A program made the translations under genes and the position numbers. Positions 21,931 through 33,096 of a stretch of 64,000 nt of DNA are shown here, piece after piece; position 1 is the stretch's first letter; each line of letters starts with the position of its first letter. Origin of the DNA: Agrostemma githago (taxonomy: Eukaryota > Streptophyta > Magnoliopsida > Caryophyllales > Caryophyllaceae); assembly GCA_958450325.1 (NCBI GenBank), contig OY288239.1:42489811-42553810 (forward strand). The letters are read 5' to 3'. A model generated the notes under the pieces. It ran no database searches. It saw nothing but the letters and a program-made list of their open reading frames with translations, and was not told the origin of the DNA.

Positions 21931-24900
21931 GTCACTGTTACTACTCCCGCTCCACGTAAAGGGCGTATCTTTCTGATGAGCCGTGCCGACGTTGAGGCTA
22001 ATCCTGGTGTGGTTACGGGTACGTTTATGATTTCTGGTGTTAGTGCTTATATACTATTTGATACTGGCGCTTCTACATCTGTTATATCTTGTATTCTGGC
22101 ATCAAAATTATCCTTATCCCCCTGTCAAGCTGAACCAATAGCTATTACCCTTCCTTCTGGTGAAGTTGTTGACTGTTCCAAGGCTTATCAAAATGTACCT
22201 ATTCTCTTTGCTGGTACTATTCTTCCTTCTACTCTCCTTGAGTTCCCTCTCGCTGAGTTCGATGTTATTTTGGGAATGGACTGGTTGGATCAATATGATG
22301 CAAGGTTTCAGTGTCGAGATCATAAGATTTTTCTGAAGACTCCCGAAGGTGTTCGAGTGTCTTATTGTGGTGGTCGAAGACAGAAGGGTATCAAAATTAT
22401 TTCTGCCATGAAGGCTATCAGATTGCAGAGAAAAGGTTGCCAAGCATTTTTGTGTACGATAACTGTAATTGCTGAACTCCCTAAACTCGAGGAAGTACGT
22501 ATAGTGTGTGATTATGCAGATGTATTCCCCGAGGAGTTACCATGTATTCCACCCGAAAGAGATGTGGAATTAACTATTGAACTCGTGCCTGGTACTGGCC
22601 CGATCGCCAAAGCACCTTACAAAATGGCCCCTGCTGAGTTGCAAGAGTTGCGCAAGCAATTGGATGAAATGATTAAGAAAGATTTCATTCGTCCAAGTTC
22701 TTCCCCTTGGGGTGCTCCTATTCTGTTTGTCAAGAAGAAAGACGGTTCGATGCGCCTGTGTATTGATTATCGTGATCTCAACAAGGTTACGATCAAGAAC
22801 AAATATCGTTTACCCAGAATTGATGATCTCTTTGATCAACTTAAGGGTGCTTCTGTATTTTCCAAGATCGATCTAAGGTCTGGATATCACCAAATTCCCG
22901 TCCGAGAATCAGATATTCCAAAGACGGCTTTCGGTTCGAGGTATGGACACTATGAATTCAAAGTCATGCCTTTTGGACTAACCAATGCTCCTGCTGTTTT
23001 TATGGATCAGATGAACAGAACTTTCAGGGAGTATTTGGATCAGTGTGTTGTTGTATTTATTGATGACATCCTGATTTATTCTAAGTCTGAAGTCGAGCAC
23101 GCAGAACATCTCAAGATTATTCTTGGCATTCTACGAGATCAAAAGTGGTATGCTAAATTTTCCAAGTGTGAGTCCTGGCTTTCCGAGGTAGCTTTTCTGG
23201 GTCATGTTATCACAAAGGAAGGTATTAAAGTTGACCCTGCTAAGATTTCTGCTATCGAGAGCTGGGCAAGTCCCAAAGATGTTGGCGAGATCCGAAGTTT
23301 CCTAGATGTTGCTGGCTATATCGAAGGTTTGTGCAAGATTTCTCTAAGATAGCGCGACCTATGACTTAATTACTCAAGAAAGAGAATAAATTTTTGTGGA
23401 GTCAAGCCTGTGAAGATGCTTTTCTGAGCTCAAGAGAAGGCTAACTTCTGCTCCTATTCTGACCCTACCTGAAGAAGGCGTTGGTTTCGATGTATATTGT
23501 GACGCTTCAAAGAATGGTTTGGGTTGTGTCCTTATGCAGAGTGGTAAGGTGATCGCTTATGCCTCGAGACAGTTGAAAGTTCATGAGGTGAATTACCCTA
23601 CCCACGACTTGGAGTTAGCAGCTGTGGTGCATGCCTTGAAAGTGTGGAGGCATTATTTGTATGGAGTAAGATGCAAGGTTCACACTGACCATAAGAGTCT
23701 GTGTTATCTCTTCACGCAGAAAGATTTGAATGCGAGACAAAGACGTTGGATCGAGTTGGTGAATGACTATGACCTTGAATTGGTGTATTGTGAGGGAAAA
23801 GCTAACGTGGTTGCTGATGCCCTTAGCAGAAAAACCCTCCTTTCCTTAACTCCGTGTTCTGGCTTATCTGAGAAGTTGGCCCGAGATTTTGCCAAGATGT
23901 CTATTGCTGTGGTTGATGAAGGTTATGATGGTCACCTCAATGCCCATGTTGCTGAACCAACTCTTTTCTGAGAGATTCGTGAGAAGCAGTTGGAAGATGC
24001 TTTTGTGGCCGATATCCGAGAGAAGATGAATCTTGGTAAGGCTCTAGATTTTTCTGTGGATTCCAGTGGTGCACTGAAGTTTAAGAACCACTGGGTTGTC
24101 CCTAGTGATGCTGAAGTGAGAAAGCAAGTTCTAACCGAGGCACATAAGACGAGGTACTCTATTCATCCTGGTGGTGACATGATGTATCGGGATTTGAAGA
24201 TCCATTTCTGGTGGCCTCACATGAGAGAGGACATCGCAGAGTTTGTGAGTAAGTGCTTTACATGTCAGCAAGTAAAGTTCGAGCACAAGAAGCCTGGAGG
24301 TTTGCTTCAACCACTCCCTGTTCCGGAATGGAAGTGGCAGTGCATATCAATGGATTTTGTGATGGCATTACCGAGAACCGTAAATGGAAGAAACGGTATT
24401 TAGGTTGTGGTGGATCTCTTGACCAAGTGTGCACAATTCGTCCCTATTCACGACACTTGGAGTCTGGAGAAGCTCGCAGAGGTTTATGTTGCCGAGATCG
24501 TCCGTCATCGTGGGGTACCGCTCGAGATTGTTTCAGATCAGGATCCGAGGTTTTGCTCTAAGTTTTGGAAGGCATTGCAAGATGCTTTAGGAAGCAAATT
24601 ATTGATGTGTACCGCTTTCCATGCTGCTACAGATGAACAGTCCGAGAGAACGATCCAAACTTTGGAGGATATGTTACGGGCTTGTGCTTTGGATTTCCAA
24701 GAGAGTTGGATCCGACATATTCCTCTGGTAGAGTTTTCCTATAACAACAGCTACCATGCTTCTATTATGATGTCCCCGTTCGAGGCAGTATACGGTCGTA
24801 AGTGCTGTAGTCCTGTCTGTTGGGATGTTCCTGATGAGGTGAAGATTTTGGGTCCGGATCTGTTGGCTCAGAATATTGATGTGGTGAATGTGGTCCGAGC

Positions 24901-25374
24901 TAGGATGAAGTCTGCCCAGGATCGATAGAAGTCGTATGTAGATGTCCGTCGCCGACCCCTGGAGTTTTCGGTTGGTGATCTTGTGTTCCTGAAGGTATCA
25001 CCTATGAAAGGGGTGAAACGATTCGGGATTAAGGGCAAGCTCAGCCGTAAGTTCGTTGGTCCGTACCCTGTGGTTGAGAGAGTGGGCGAAGTTGCTTATA
25101 AACTGGAATTGCCTGCTTCCATGGGTAAAGTTCACGATGTCTTTCATGTTTCTCAGCTGCGGAAATATCTTAGTGACCCCGAGCACGTGCTGGAACCCGA
25201 GGTTGTGGATCTTGAACCAGATTGGACTTATGAAGAAAGGCCGGTGAAGATTACTGATCGCCGTGAGAAGCGCTTAAGGAACAAAGTTGTACCCATGGTA
25301 AAAGTTTTATGGCGCTGTAATCGATTGGAGGAAGAAACGTGGGAAACCGAGTCTTCGATGCGAGCTAAGCATCC
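21931..25374 (+). pseudogene. Decayed Ty3/gypsy pol, chromodomain (Tekay/Del-like) type
   Basis: Order: protease (LFDTGASTSVIS), reverse transcriptase (LCIDYRDLNKV, MPFGLTNAPAVF, FIDDILIYS; frame 21976-23352), RNase H (YCDASKNGLGC, HTDHKSLCYL, NVVADALSRK), integrase zinc finger (H..H..CFTCQQVK) and core (SMDFVMALPR, SDQDPRFCSKFW, DEQSERTIQTLEDML), and a C-terminal chromodomain-like end (KVLWRCNRLEEETWE). The frame is broken by a 1-nt loss near 23315, a stop near 23370, a 1-nt loss near 23425, and stops at 23969, 24401 and 24926. Gag is missing upstream. The Tat LTR at 25375 cuts the end. Confidence 0.9.
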
Positions 25375-27742
25375 TGTAGACACCCACATTTGACCGCCAG
25401 GTGTCTATAGCAGTTTCCAAAAAACACCCGATGATGATCGGACGTAAACATGACTTAATAAACTCGATTTTGGACTCGGAATCAATAGTAGTCGGCACGA
25501 GCTTTTAGCGGAGTAAAAATCTCACAAAACCGACCGCAAATTCAGGCCCAGTGGGTCGTTTCCAATCAAATAAGACTAATTTGGATCAAAACCGTCACAA
25601 AGGACAAAACCGTCTTTTAGCGACCGGGTCAAACCCCGGTCAAAGGCATTTCCGAGCCATAAAAATCTGCACACCACTTCAAAAATCCGACTTGAGGTCA
25701 AAGACTACACGAAAATCAGCTAGACCCACTCGATCGAGTGGACTTCTTCGTTAGAGATAAAACTCGATCTCTAAGGAGTTTTCCACCCGGCTAGACCCAC
25801 TTGATCGAGTGGACCAGCTCACTCGATGGAGTGGACTCATAAAATCAGCCAAAATCGGGTGTTTTCTTCCTTTACAAGCAACCTTTTCCTATCCAAAGAC
25901 GGAATCCTATTGCATCCAAGAGTACTACCTTTCCTATCCGAAACAGGAGTTTCTTCCCATCCAAGTCAGGAAACCTCCCCTATAAATACACCCCTTTGCA
26001 CAACACAATTCAGAACAATTACATTCATAAGATCCAACATTCAACACAATATTTCCAATCCCGACACACAATACAATAATTCACTACCCGGAATTCCAGC
26101 AATACTAGGCATATTATATTCCGATCATTCCTCTAGAAATCCTTTAGGAAACCCGAGAGCAAAACTCGTCAAATCCCTAACCATACACACCATAACTCAC
26201 CTATATACATCTTAACGCTCCCGCGCCTAGGCCGCTACTAGGAGTCCGTTTTCGAGATAATTAAGCATGTAGGTTGAGGGTGTTACAAATCCAGATTTCT
26301 CTCCTTTTTCTTTTCCGTCCTCACGTCTCTTTCTCTTTCGTCTCGTCCGTCGTCTGTCATCGTTTGTCGTCGTCGTTTTGTTTCGTTTCTAATATTATTA
26401 TTACTACTATAATTAGCAATAACGAATCGTCCCTAAGGATTCAATATCAACTCTATAGTTGAATATCGGATCTAAAGGAATCAATCAAGCCAAACGTTTT
26501 CAAAAACTTTTCTCGTTGATGCCGAAGTAATAATCACATAGTCATAAAAAGACTAATGCGACATTACAACGCGGAGAGTTTATTTCAATTCAAAACAATT
26601 TCTAAAAACTTTTTTTTTCTAGCAATCACTCTAAATATTGGATATTGATTTTATAGTCGAGTATCAAATATTTACGAGTTTTGGAAATTTTAAGTCGGGT
26701 ATAAATTATGCCATATTTTTACACGAGTTAACGAAATTGTCAATTTTCAAAAATTAAAAGCAATCTCGAGAATTACAAATCGAGTCACCCCTCGAACAGG
26801 GGGCACTCGATCGAGTGCCATAGCCACTCGGTTGAGTGACACCCAAAAACTGAATCAGAATGCTCTTCCCGAGGACCACTCGATCGAGTGTCATACCTGA
26901 CTCGATCGAGTGGCATCTCAAAATCCAAGCAGGAGGGTTTTTTACGAGGCACTCGACCGAGTCCTTCCACGACTCGATCGAGTGACCTTTATCACGACAA
27001 ATCCGTTAGCCTTCAACATTATTTCGAGCTTCGATAAAACTTTTTTAACGACTTCGATCAACACGTGTCAAGTCTATCACGTGTCCTAATCTTTTCAAAA
27101 CCTTGCTTCATATTATTTATGTCATTCTAATCTTTTTTATAAACCGTTACTAACTCGTTTGTTTCTATTTTAGCATCTCTTTTGTTTTATTGTACTAAAA
27201 CGAATCTCACATGCTAAAACAACTTCGACTTAGTTCAAAAATGCATTAAACGACGTAGTTAAACATAATTCACATGTTTAGTCTAAAAAGCCTTGTTTGC
27301 ATATCATTCCACCGTCGAACTAACGCGCGTACACCAAAAACGAACGATATCTTAGCAAAGGCCGCTAAGTGCGGGCGGGGTTGGGTGTTATTTGTGAACT
27401 TCCCAACACGTACCCTCACCCCTTACTCAGAACCATGATTTTCGGATGTCCAAATCCATTGGCATACGAGAGTCATTCAATACCCGATTACCGATAATGT
27501 CGGTATCGGTATCGCAATGCAAAGGGACGAACCCAATAAACTCTGAAATCGGAATGGGCCGTACTTTATGCACGGCCCACTACGACATACAGTGGGTTTG
27601 AACAGGCCCGAACTCCCACAAAGTTTGGTGGCGACTCCTACTTCGATTTAAATTTCAACTCGAGATCCATCTCACATGAGATTCATTCGCCTCCCCAAAC
27701 CATCGCGTGGCCGCGTCGGGGTGGACCTATGTCATGTCCACA
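25375..27742 (+). repeat. 5' LTR of second Tat-like element, 2368 bp
   Basis: Starts TGTAGACACCCAC in the middle of the gypsy pol tail and ends TGTCCACA before a PBS. A TATAAATA box is at 25981-25988. Its first 380 bp match 42464-42860 closely. Its last part (27370-27480, 27560-27742) is related to the end of LTRs 1 and 2 (gtgcgggcgggattgggtg, gtaccctcaccccttactcagaa). It carries a cluster of CACTCGATCGAGTG palindromes. Confidence 0.85.
25727..26984. repeat. Dispersed CACTCGATCGAGTG palindromes in the LTR
   Basis: Perfect or near-perfect copies of the 14-bp palindrome lie at 25727, 25798, 25820, 26804, 26825, 26877, 26899, 26950 and 26971. Several imperfect ones keep symmetry. They sit in two clusters, one upstream of the TATA box and one in the transcribed part. 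At the matching place in the 3' LTR (about 42815) the first cluster is absent. Confidence 0.85.
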
Positions 27743-27745
27743 ATT

Positions 27746-27763
27746 TGGCGACTCCGCTGGGAA
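27746..27763 (+). other. Primer-binding site of second Tat-like element
   Basis: TGGCGACTCCGCTGGGAA starts three bases after the LTR end (CCACA-ATT). Same type as at 6667. Confidence 0.75.
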
Positions 27764-29054
27764 TTCCTGATGTACCACTAGTCGTCGGGATTCTCAGGGT
27801 GAGACTCGAAAAGAAATCGTTCGATTAGTAATGTACGCATTTTAGTTCGATGGTTCATGCATAACCCAAATCTTTCCCGGGCCGGTTACTTGTGACCGAC
27901 ATCCCACTATACCACGGTGCATTCCTAAATGGGTGCACTAAAGGCTTCTATGGCCGAACTCGCATGGGTCTCACGACATGTTCTAAGTCTAATTCGGCTT
28001 AGGAAGTCCGTCCTGATTTGCGAGAAAGCCGTCGTTGTTGGTATAGACCCTACTTCGACCGACCGAGACTTAGTTTAAGAGCATACATGGTATCATTATA
28101 CTGCTTCCATGACTACGTGCTACTTGATTTATATGTCATCTTTTTCAAAAACCGTTATTTCAAAAAAAACTTGCATCTTTTCAAATTTATCCATTTTTCA
28201 AAACCTGGGAAGCTACTGAATTTAGGACTTACGATTTTGTTCAAAATAGCCTATTTCTAGCCGGTATGCTGCCCGAACACTTTCAAAACCTTCAAAAATT
28301 GGCCCGAGGACTTGTTTTTCGATTTTCAAAAAATTGGGCCGTCTATCCGACCTTCTCGGATTTTTCTAAAAATTCGAATTTCCTTTTTCAAAACTTTCCT
28401 CTTCTTAGGACTTCCCGTATTTAGTAGTGTCGGGTCTTGTCATAAGTTGTCAAAGTCTTTAGCGTCGAAACTCCGCCGATCCTATATCACGGGTTTCCTC
28501 CCTATCCCAGTCCGCCTTATTTGTCAAGGCACGGCCCACCTGCGTAGGACATACTCCTACAAAGGAAGGCCTGTTTATATACTCGAGTCCAAAAGTCTGG
28601 GGAATATCTCACGTGGACCTTCCTACGAACCAGACTCGACCCACCCGCCGAATCCTAAGGGAGGCCCACCTTTCACGAGTCACCCGTCTAGGTGTCCTTT
28701 CCAAGTCATTCCCTTTTCAGGCTTTTCCTTACTCGGGGGCTACCCTTCAGCAGAGCGATCAATCACGGTTGCTCTAAGGGTCATGTCTTGCACGTGTTGT
28801 CTCACGTACCCCACTTTCGAGTCACTTTGATGTCACACCATCTGAGTCCTATCTAAGTCCTTGGTCTCTCTTGGGGGCTATTCTCCGATGAAGCGATTAA
28901 TCACAGTCACTCCGAGAATCATACCCTACACATTTGTCATAGGATAGTCTAACCCGAGTCAAACCGAGTTGTCTTTCCTCCCGCGCTATTTCCTATGCCT
29001 TGGTATATTCGGGTTCCGAATCAACTTTACTGATTACGCGGTAATCTTACAGAC
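27764..29054 (+). other. 5' leader of second Tat-like element
   Basis: Non-coding. It includes a two-copy repeat around GGGGGCTAYYCTTC..GCGATYAATCAC at 28736 and 28870. The 172-residue frame at 28312-28830 has no recognisable domain and an unlikely composition, so I do not call it. Confidence 0.55.
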
Positions 29055-29897
29055 ATGCCACCGGTAACCAGACGCCAGAAAATGCAAGAAACCTTGGACC
29101 AACTGACCACCTCGCTGGCTAAGATGGAGGCCCAACTGACAGCCATCAGGACCGACCAAACCGCCATTGCCACCCGTTTGAGCGCCTTGGAACAAGGGAC
29201 CCCTAGTGGTGGGGTTGAGACCACTGGGCTCTTAGCTGAACTGGTCACCGCGGTCCGTAAGCTGGAGGAACAGGTCCACTTATCAATGAACAACACTATC
29301 CACACAGAAAATGCCCGAGAATATACACCCATTAGTGAGAAACTACCAAATGATCTTAACTTAGAAGGGTTACCCATATTCAAAGGGACGGAGGATCCAT
29401 TATTACACCTCCAAGCTTTCAAACAATTCACGGCAGTCAAGGGGGTCAAAGCCGACATGTTCATCAATTTGTTTGGCGCATCCCTCAGGAAATATCCAAA
29501 AGCCTGGTTCTATAGGCTTAATGCAAAAAGATTCCCAACTTGGGAAGATTTGGCTACCGAGTTCACTAAAAACTATTCTGATAATACTGAACTTCAGACT
29601 ACCATGCGGACCCTAGAAGTCATGGCCCAGGAGCCCAAAGAAGGCTTCACCAAATACCTCGAACGCTGGAGGGCCGAAAGCGTGAAGCTGGTGGAGAAGC
29701 CCAATGAAAACACTTTAGTGGAGACCTTTGTCAAGAACCTCCTCCCTTCTTACCGGGTCCATCTCCGGTATGCTATCATACCCAACTTCGTCACTTTAAC
29801 TGAAATGGGCACTAGGGTTGAAGATGATCTTCGACATAATAAGATCTGGGTGAAGCTTCTACCGAAGGCTATACTGGACATTCACTCGAGTCCTTAG
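29055..29897 (+). CDS. Gag with capsid domain, truncated before nucleocapsid
   Basis: An open 280-residue frame starting MPPVTRRQKMQETLDQ. Residues 1-75 form a likely coiled coil (LDQLTTSLAKMEAQLTAIRT). Residues about 105-265 are the retrotransposon gag (capsid) core: FKGTEDPLLHLQAFKQF, WFYRLNAKRFPTWEDL, TKYLERWRAESVKL. It stops at TAG 29895 before any CxxH/CCHC motif, and no pol follows. Capsid proteins assemble the particle. This copy is intact as a frame but C-terminally short and could act only with proteins supplied elsewhere. Confidence 0.8.
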   Translation: MPPVTRRQKMQETLDQLTTSLAKMEAQLTAIRTDQTAIATRLSALEQGTPSGGVETTGLLAELVTAVRKLEEQVHLSMNNTIHTENAREYTPISEKLPNDLNLEGLPIFKGTEDPLLHLQAFKQFTAVKGVKADMFINLFGASLRKYPKAWFYRLNAKRFPTWEDLATEFTKNYSDNTELQTTMRTLEVMAQEPKEGFTKYLERWRAESVKLVEKPNENTLVETFVKNLLPSYRVHLRYAIIPNFVTLTEMGTRVEDDLRHNKIWVKLLPKAILDIHSSP

Positions 29898-31990
29898 AAG
29901 CCGAAGACTACTGACAACCTCATCCAAGAGTCTAGATTTGGTGTAAGTCCGAGTCTAGGATTTGTTGCAATTTCAAAGTCAGAGTCAGAGTCAGCTATAT
30001 TCTGTCCTCCTTTCAAAATTCAATAAAATAAGCTTTTCAATTTCTCATATATGCTTTCCTTATGTGTTTCCGAGAACATGATGAACACCATCATACACTG
30101 TGGGCACATGCACGTGACTATTATAGGCACATCTATAATGACTGCAGGAAACCGAGACCCGTGTTTTCCCTTACCTGTTCTATGTCTGGCGTAGACAGCC
30201 ACATAACTACCCTTAGTAGGAGCGGTATCGAATCCTATGACAAACTTAGGTAGTCTCCTAGTTTGGGTTCAAGACGGGAGGCAAGCTCATTTCCCACAGT
30301 AAACACCCCTCCGATAAGACTGACCAATCCCTACCTTAGGGGTTAGTCTGACCCAAAAAAAAAGAAAAAAAGAAAAAAAGAAAAAAAAGAAAAGAAAAAA
30401 GTTGGACAAAAAAAAAGTCCAAGGGAAAAAAAGCAGGCCATCATCAAAAAAAAGAGTCACCCATGACCGAGGTTAAACGGTCAATCCGAGTGAAGAATCC
30501 CATGATCGGGGCTAAGAGGTCAACCCAAAAAAAAACCCCGTGACCGTGGTCAACGGTCAACTCAAGTGAAAGTCTCTTGACCGGGTACGGTCAATTCAAA
30601 ATTATCAATACCAATACCATCAAATAGGGGAGAAACAACCAAGCTGGTCAGCTAACACCACACTTAGCCTTCCCACATTAGAACCCTCAAGACCTTCTCG
30701 AGACCTAGGCTAGAGACAGCCCGGAATTTTGAGGATTCAAGCTCCATAGGATACACCCTAACCTTTAGGGCCAGACATGGAAACCAGATCCCGCGCATTA
30801 TCAAACCAACCCCGATCGAAGTTCGAGTCATTTTTACTCGACTTCCCCTTTCCTATCACATTACGGTACCTACCCTCGAAGCCTTAGCTCCACAAAATCG
30901 AGCTCCAGATTCAAAACATCAAAGCCACTTACGACCTAGCTCCACATTTCCATATCCAAACCAGTTACCAGCCCCAAACACGGGAATTCAACTTGCAGTC
31001 AACATAGAACATGCCCAAATAGTTCACACCACCTCTGGGGGATACCCCGGAGAACGTTCACAGTCACAGGATTAACATCCTAACTGCTCTAGCCCTTTGA
31101 TCAAGGCATCATTGGGAATGCACCTAGCCTACACCCTGCTATGGCTATTTACACACAAAGCCCTAATAAACTAGGCACCATAATATATCTTTCAACTTCA
31201 CTGAACTACGGCTTGTTTTGATTTCACCGCACGTGAATACGTAGGCAGCCTTTCAACAGAGGCACAACCACCCATACTGACACAAATGCAAAAAGCACCA
31301 TCATTCCTGTCACAACACTGTCATGTTCTCAACAGTTAACTTTGTCGTCCGGGGGCTTCTCTTAGGCCGAAGTTCTCCATCCACTCACATAATCCAAATA
31401 CTTTCAAACACTAGCCTCCTTTCTATAGAGTGTCCTATTACCCGGCTCAGTTGAAGACGAGAATTTGTCAGGAACTCGAACAACACCCACTTTGGGAGTA
31501 TACCCCAAAACAAAGAATCCAAAAGAGCACTAGTCTACAGCATTGCTACTACTGACTCCTGTCATTACAGAGTACATATCTTTCCAATTTTGAAGATTCG
31601 ACCATGTTGCCACTCGCCTTGGCTATGGAATAGCGCAACTTAAGAGTCTTGTCTTCTTTGGTGGCCCACCCCCTACTGAGTCACGGGCCAACCCTTAGAG
31701 AGTCCAGTTCGTGTCTGTCAACTCGTCCTGTCGCGTCTAGAGTCGAGTCTGTCGGTATGTCTCTCTTCAAATCCTCACTTTAAAATTTGCAAAACTTAGC
31801 CATTTGAGAAATCCTTTTCGACAAGGTCAAATTTCAGTCTATTTAAACTGCAAATTTCTTTTCTACCTCTTTCCATTTTGAAAACCTATCTCCTAGCACG
31901 TGAGTTGCTTTCAGGACTTCGATTTCAAAATGAAGAAAAAATCATTTTCCCCAGCGCAAGTCAGTCTATAGATGCTAACTGCATTTCCTG
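29898..31990 (+). other. Non-coding internal region of second Tat-like element
   Basis: No pol. An A/G run (30353-30420) is followed by several ggtcaa..ccgtgacc-type short repeats. Stretches at 30690-30980 are homologous to 9735-10020. The region is cut at 31991 by a DNA transposon and resumes at 41919; both sides carry the motif TTCCCCAGCG(C/T)(A/G)AGTC (31955 and 42023). Confidence 0.6.
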
Positions 31991-32384
31991 TACTACAATT
32001 CTAGGCTTAAGGGACGACCCTTATAGAACGCTTGTACAGGGAACCGTTCTCTATAATTTCTCAAAATTTGGCACCCTTCATGGTACTTGAAATAGAACGG
32101 TTGAGCAAATCAAGCGTTCTTTTATTGTGACAAGGAGCACTGTTAGTCAATATAACCGTCTTCATTGACGAAACAACACGGTTCAACACTTCATTGACGA
32201 AACAGCACGGTTCAATATTGAAGACGTTCTCTTTGACTAAAGATCACGGTTAATTGTTATACCCATCCTATTAAAAGTATCAAACTCGTGCCCCCCATTC
32301 TTACTGGACTTGTCAAACGGGTCGGAAATATTTTCGAATATATAATGTTTTCCCCATTGTTTAGTCAAAAAAATATTTTTAATA

Positions 32385-32474
32385 CTCCCTCCGTCCACTA
32401 TTTATCGCCCACTTCATGAATATATGTGAGGAGTATTTTAATGGAGTGGGGCGATAAATAGTGGACGGAGGGAG
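32385..32474. mobile_element. Stowaway MITE, 90 bp
   Basis: Near-perfect inverted repeat starting CTCCCTCCGTCCACTATTTA and ending with its complement, flanked by TA on both sides (32383-32384, 32475-32476). This is the Stowaway (Tc1/mariner) signature. Confidence 0.9.
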
Positions 32475-32476
32475 TA

Positions 32477-32558
32477 CTTCCTCCGTTTTTCTTTGTTCTA
32501 CCCATTTGATTAAAATATATCATCTACTTTAATATATAATGGGTAGATCATAGAAAGT
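32477..32558. mobile_element. Partial Stowaway-like MITE
   Basis: Begins CTTCCTCCGTTTTTC directly after the first MITE's TA. It has an internal inverted repeat (CTACCCATT / AATGGGTAG) but lacks the expected right terminal bases. A TTA-rich microsatellite follows at 32577-32610. Confidence 0.55.
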
Positions 32559-32835
32559 ATTAGATTTTTATTTATTTTAATATTATTATTATTATTATTC
32601 TTATTATTATACTCTTTATTAGTAAGGTTTATGTTTCAAAAAAAATATTGAAATCAATTTATAAAATTACTTTATTTGTATTTGTGATTTAAAATATTTA
32701 AAATATTAATTTTTTAGTTATAAATCCAAATACACCTCTAAACATTTATTATCTTTCAATTTGATTACTTTAATACTATTAAATGAATATAAGGTGGGAA
32801 GATAATAAATGATTGGGGAAGTATAATAGTATATA

Positions 32836-33094
32836 CTCACTCCATTCCAATCAATTTCATACGTTTGCTTTTTCACATTTGCCGATGCACGTTTTCTTTT
32901 GTCTATATCTTTAGCTACATATTTCTAAAAATTGTAAAAAAATTGATATTTATGATGCATTCGATTAGACAATTTAAACAAGATCTCACATGACTATATT
33001 TTATCATATATATTAAAAGTTATATCGATAATTGTTCTCATCTATGAATAGTGCATAATATCCAAATGCATGGAAATGATTGGAACGGAGGGAG
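32836..33094. mobile_element. Stowaway MITE, 259 bp
   Basis: Left end CTCACTCCATTCCAATCA pairs with right end TGATTGGAACGGAGGGAG, with TA at 32834-32835 and 33095-33096. AT-rich, non-coding. Confidence 0.85.
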
Positions 33095-33096
33095 TA

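Noticed and set aside
28312..28830. 172-residue open frame in the second Tat leader as a Tat-type ORF1
   Set aside because: No domain, low-complexity start, no counterpart in the other leader (6685-8308).
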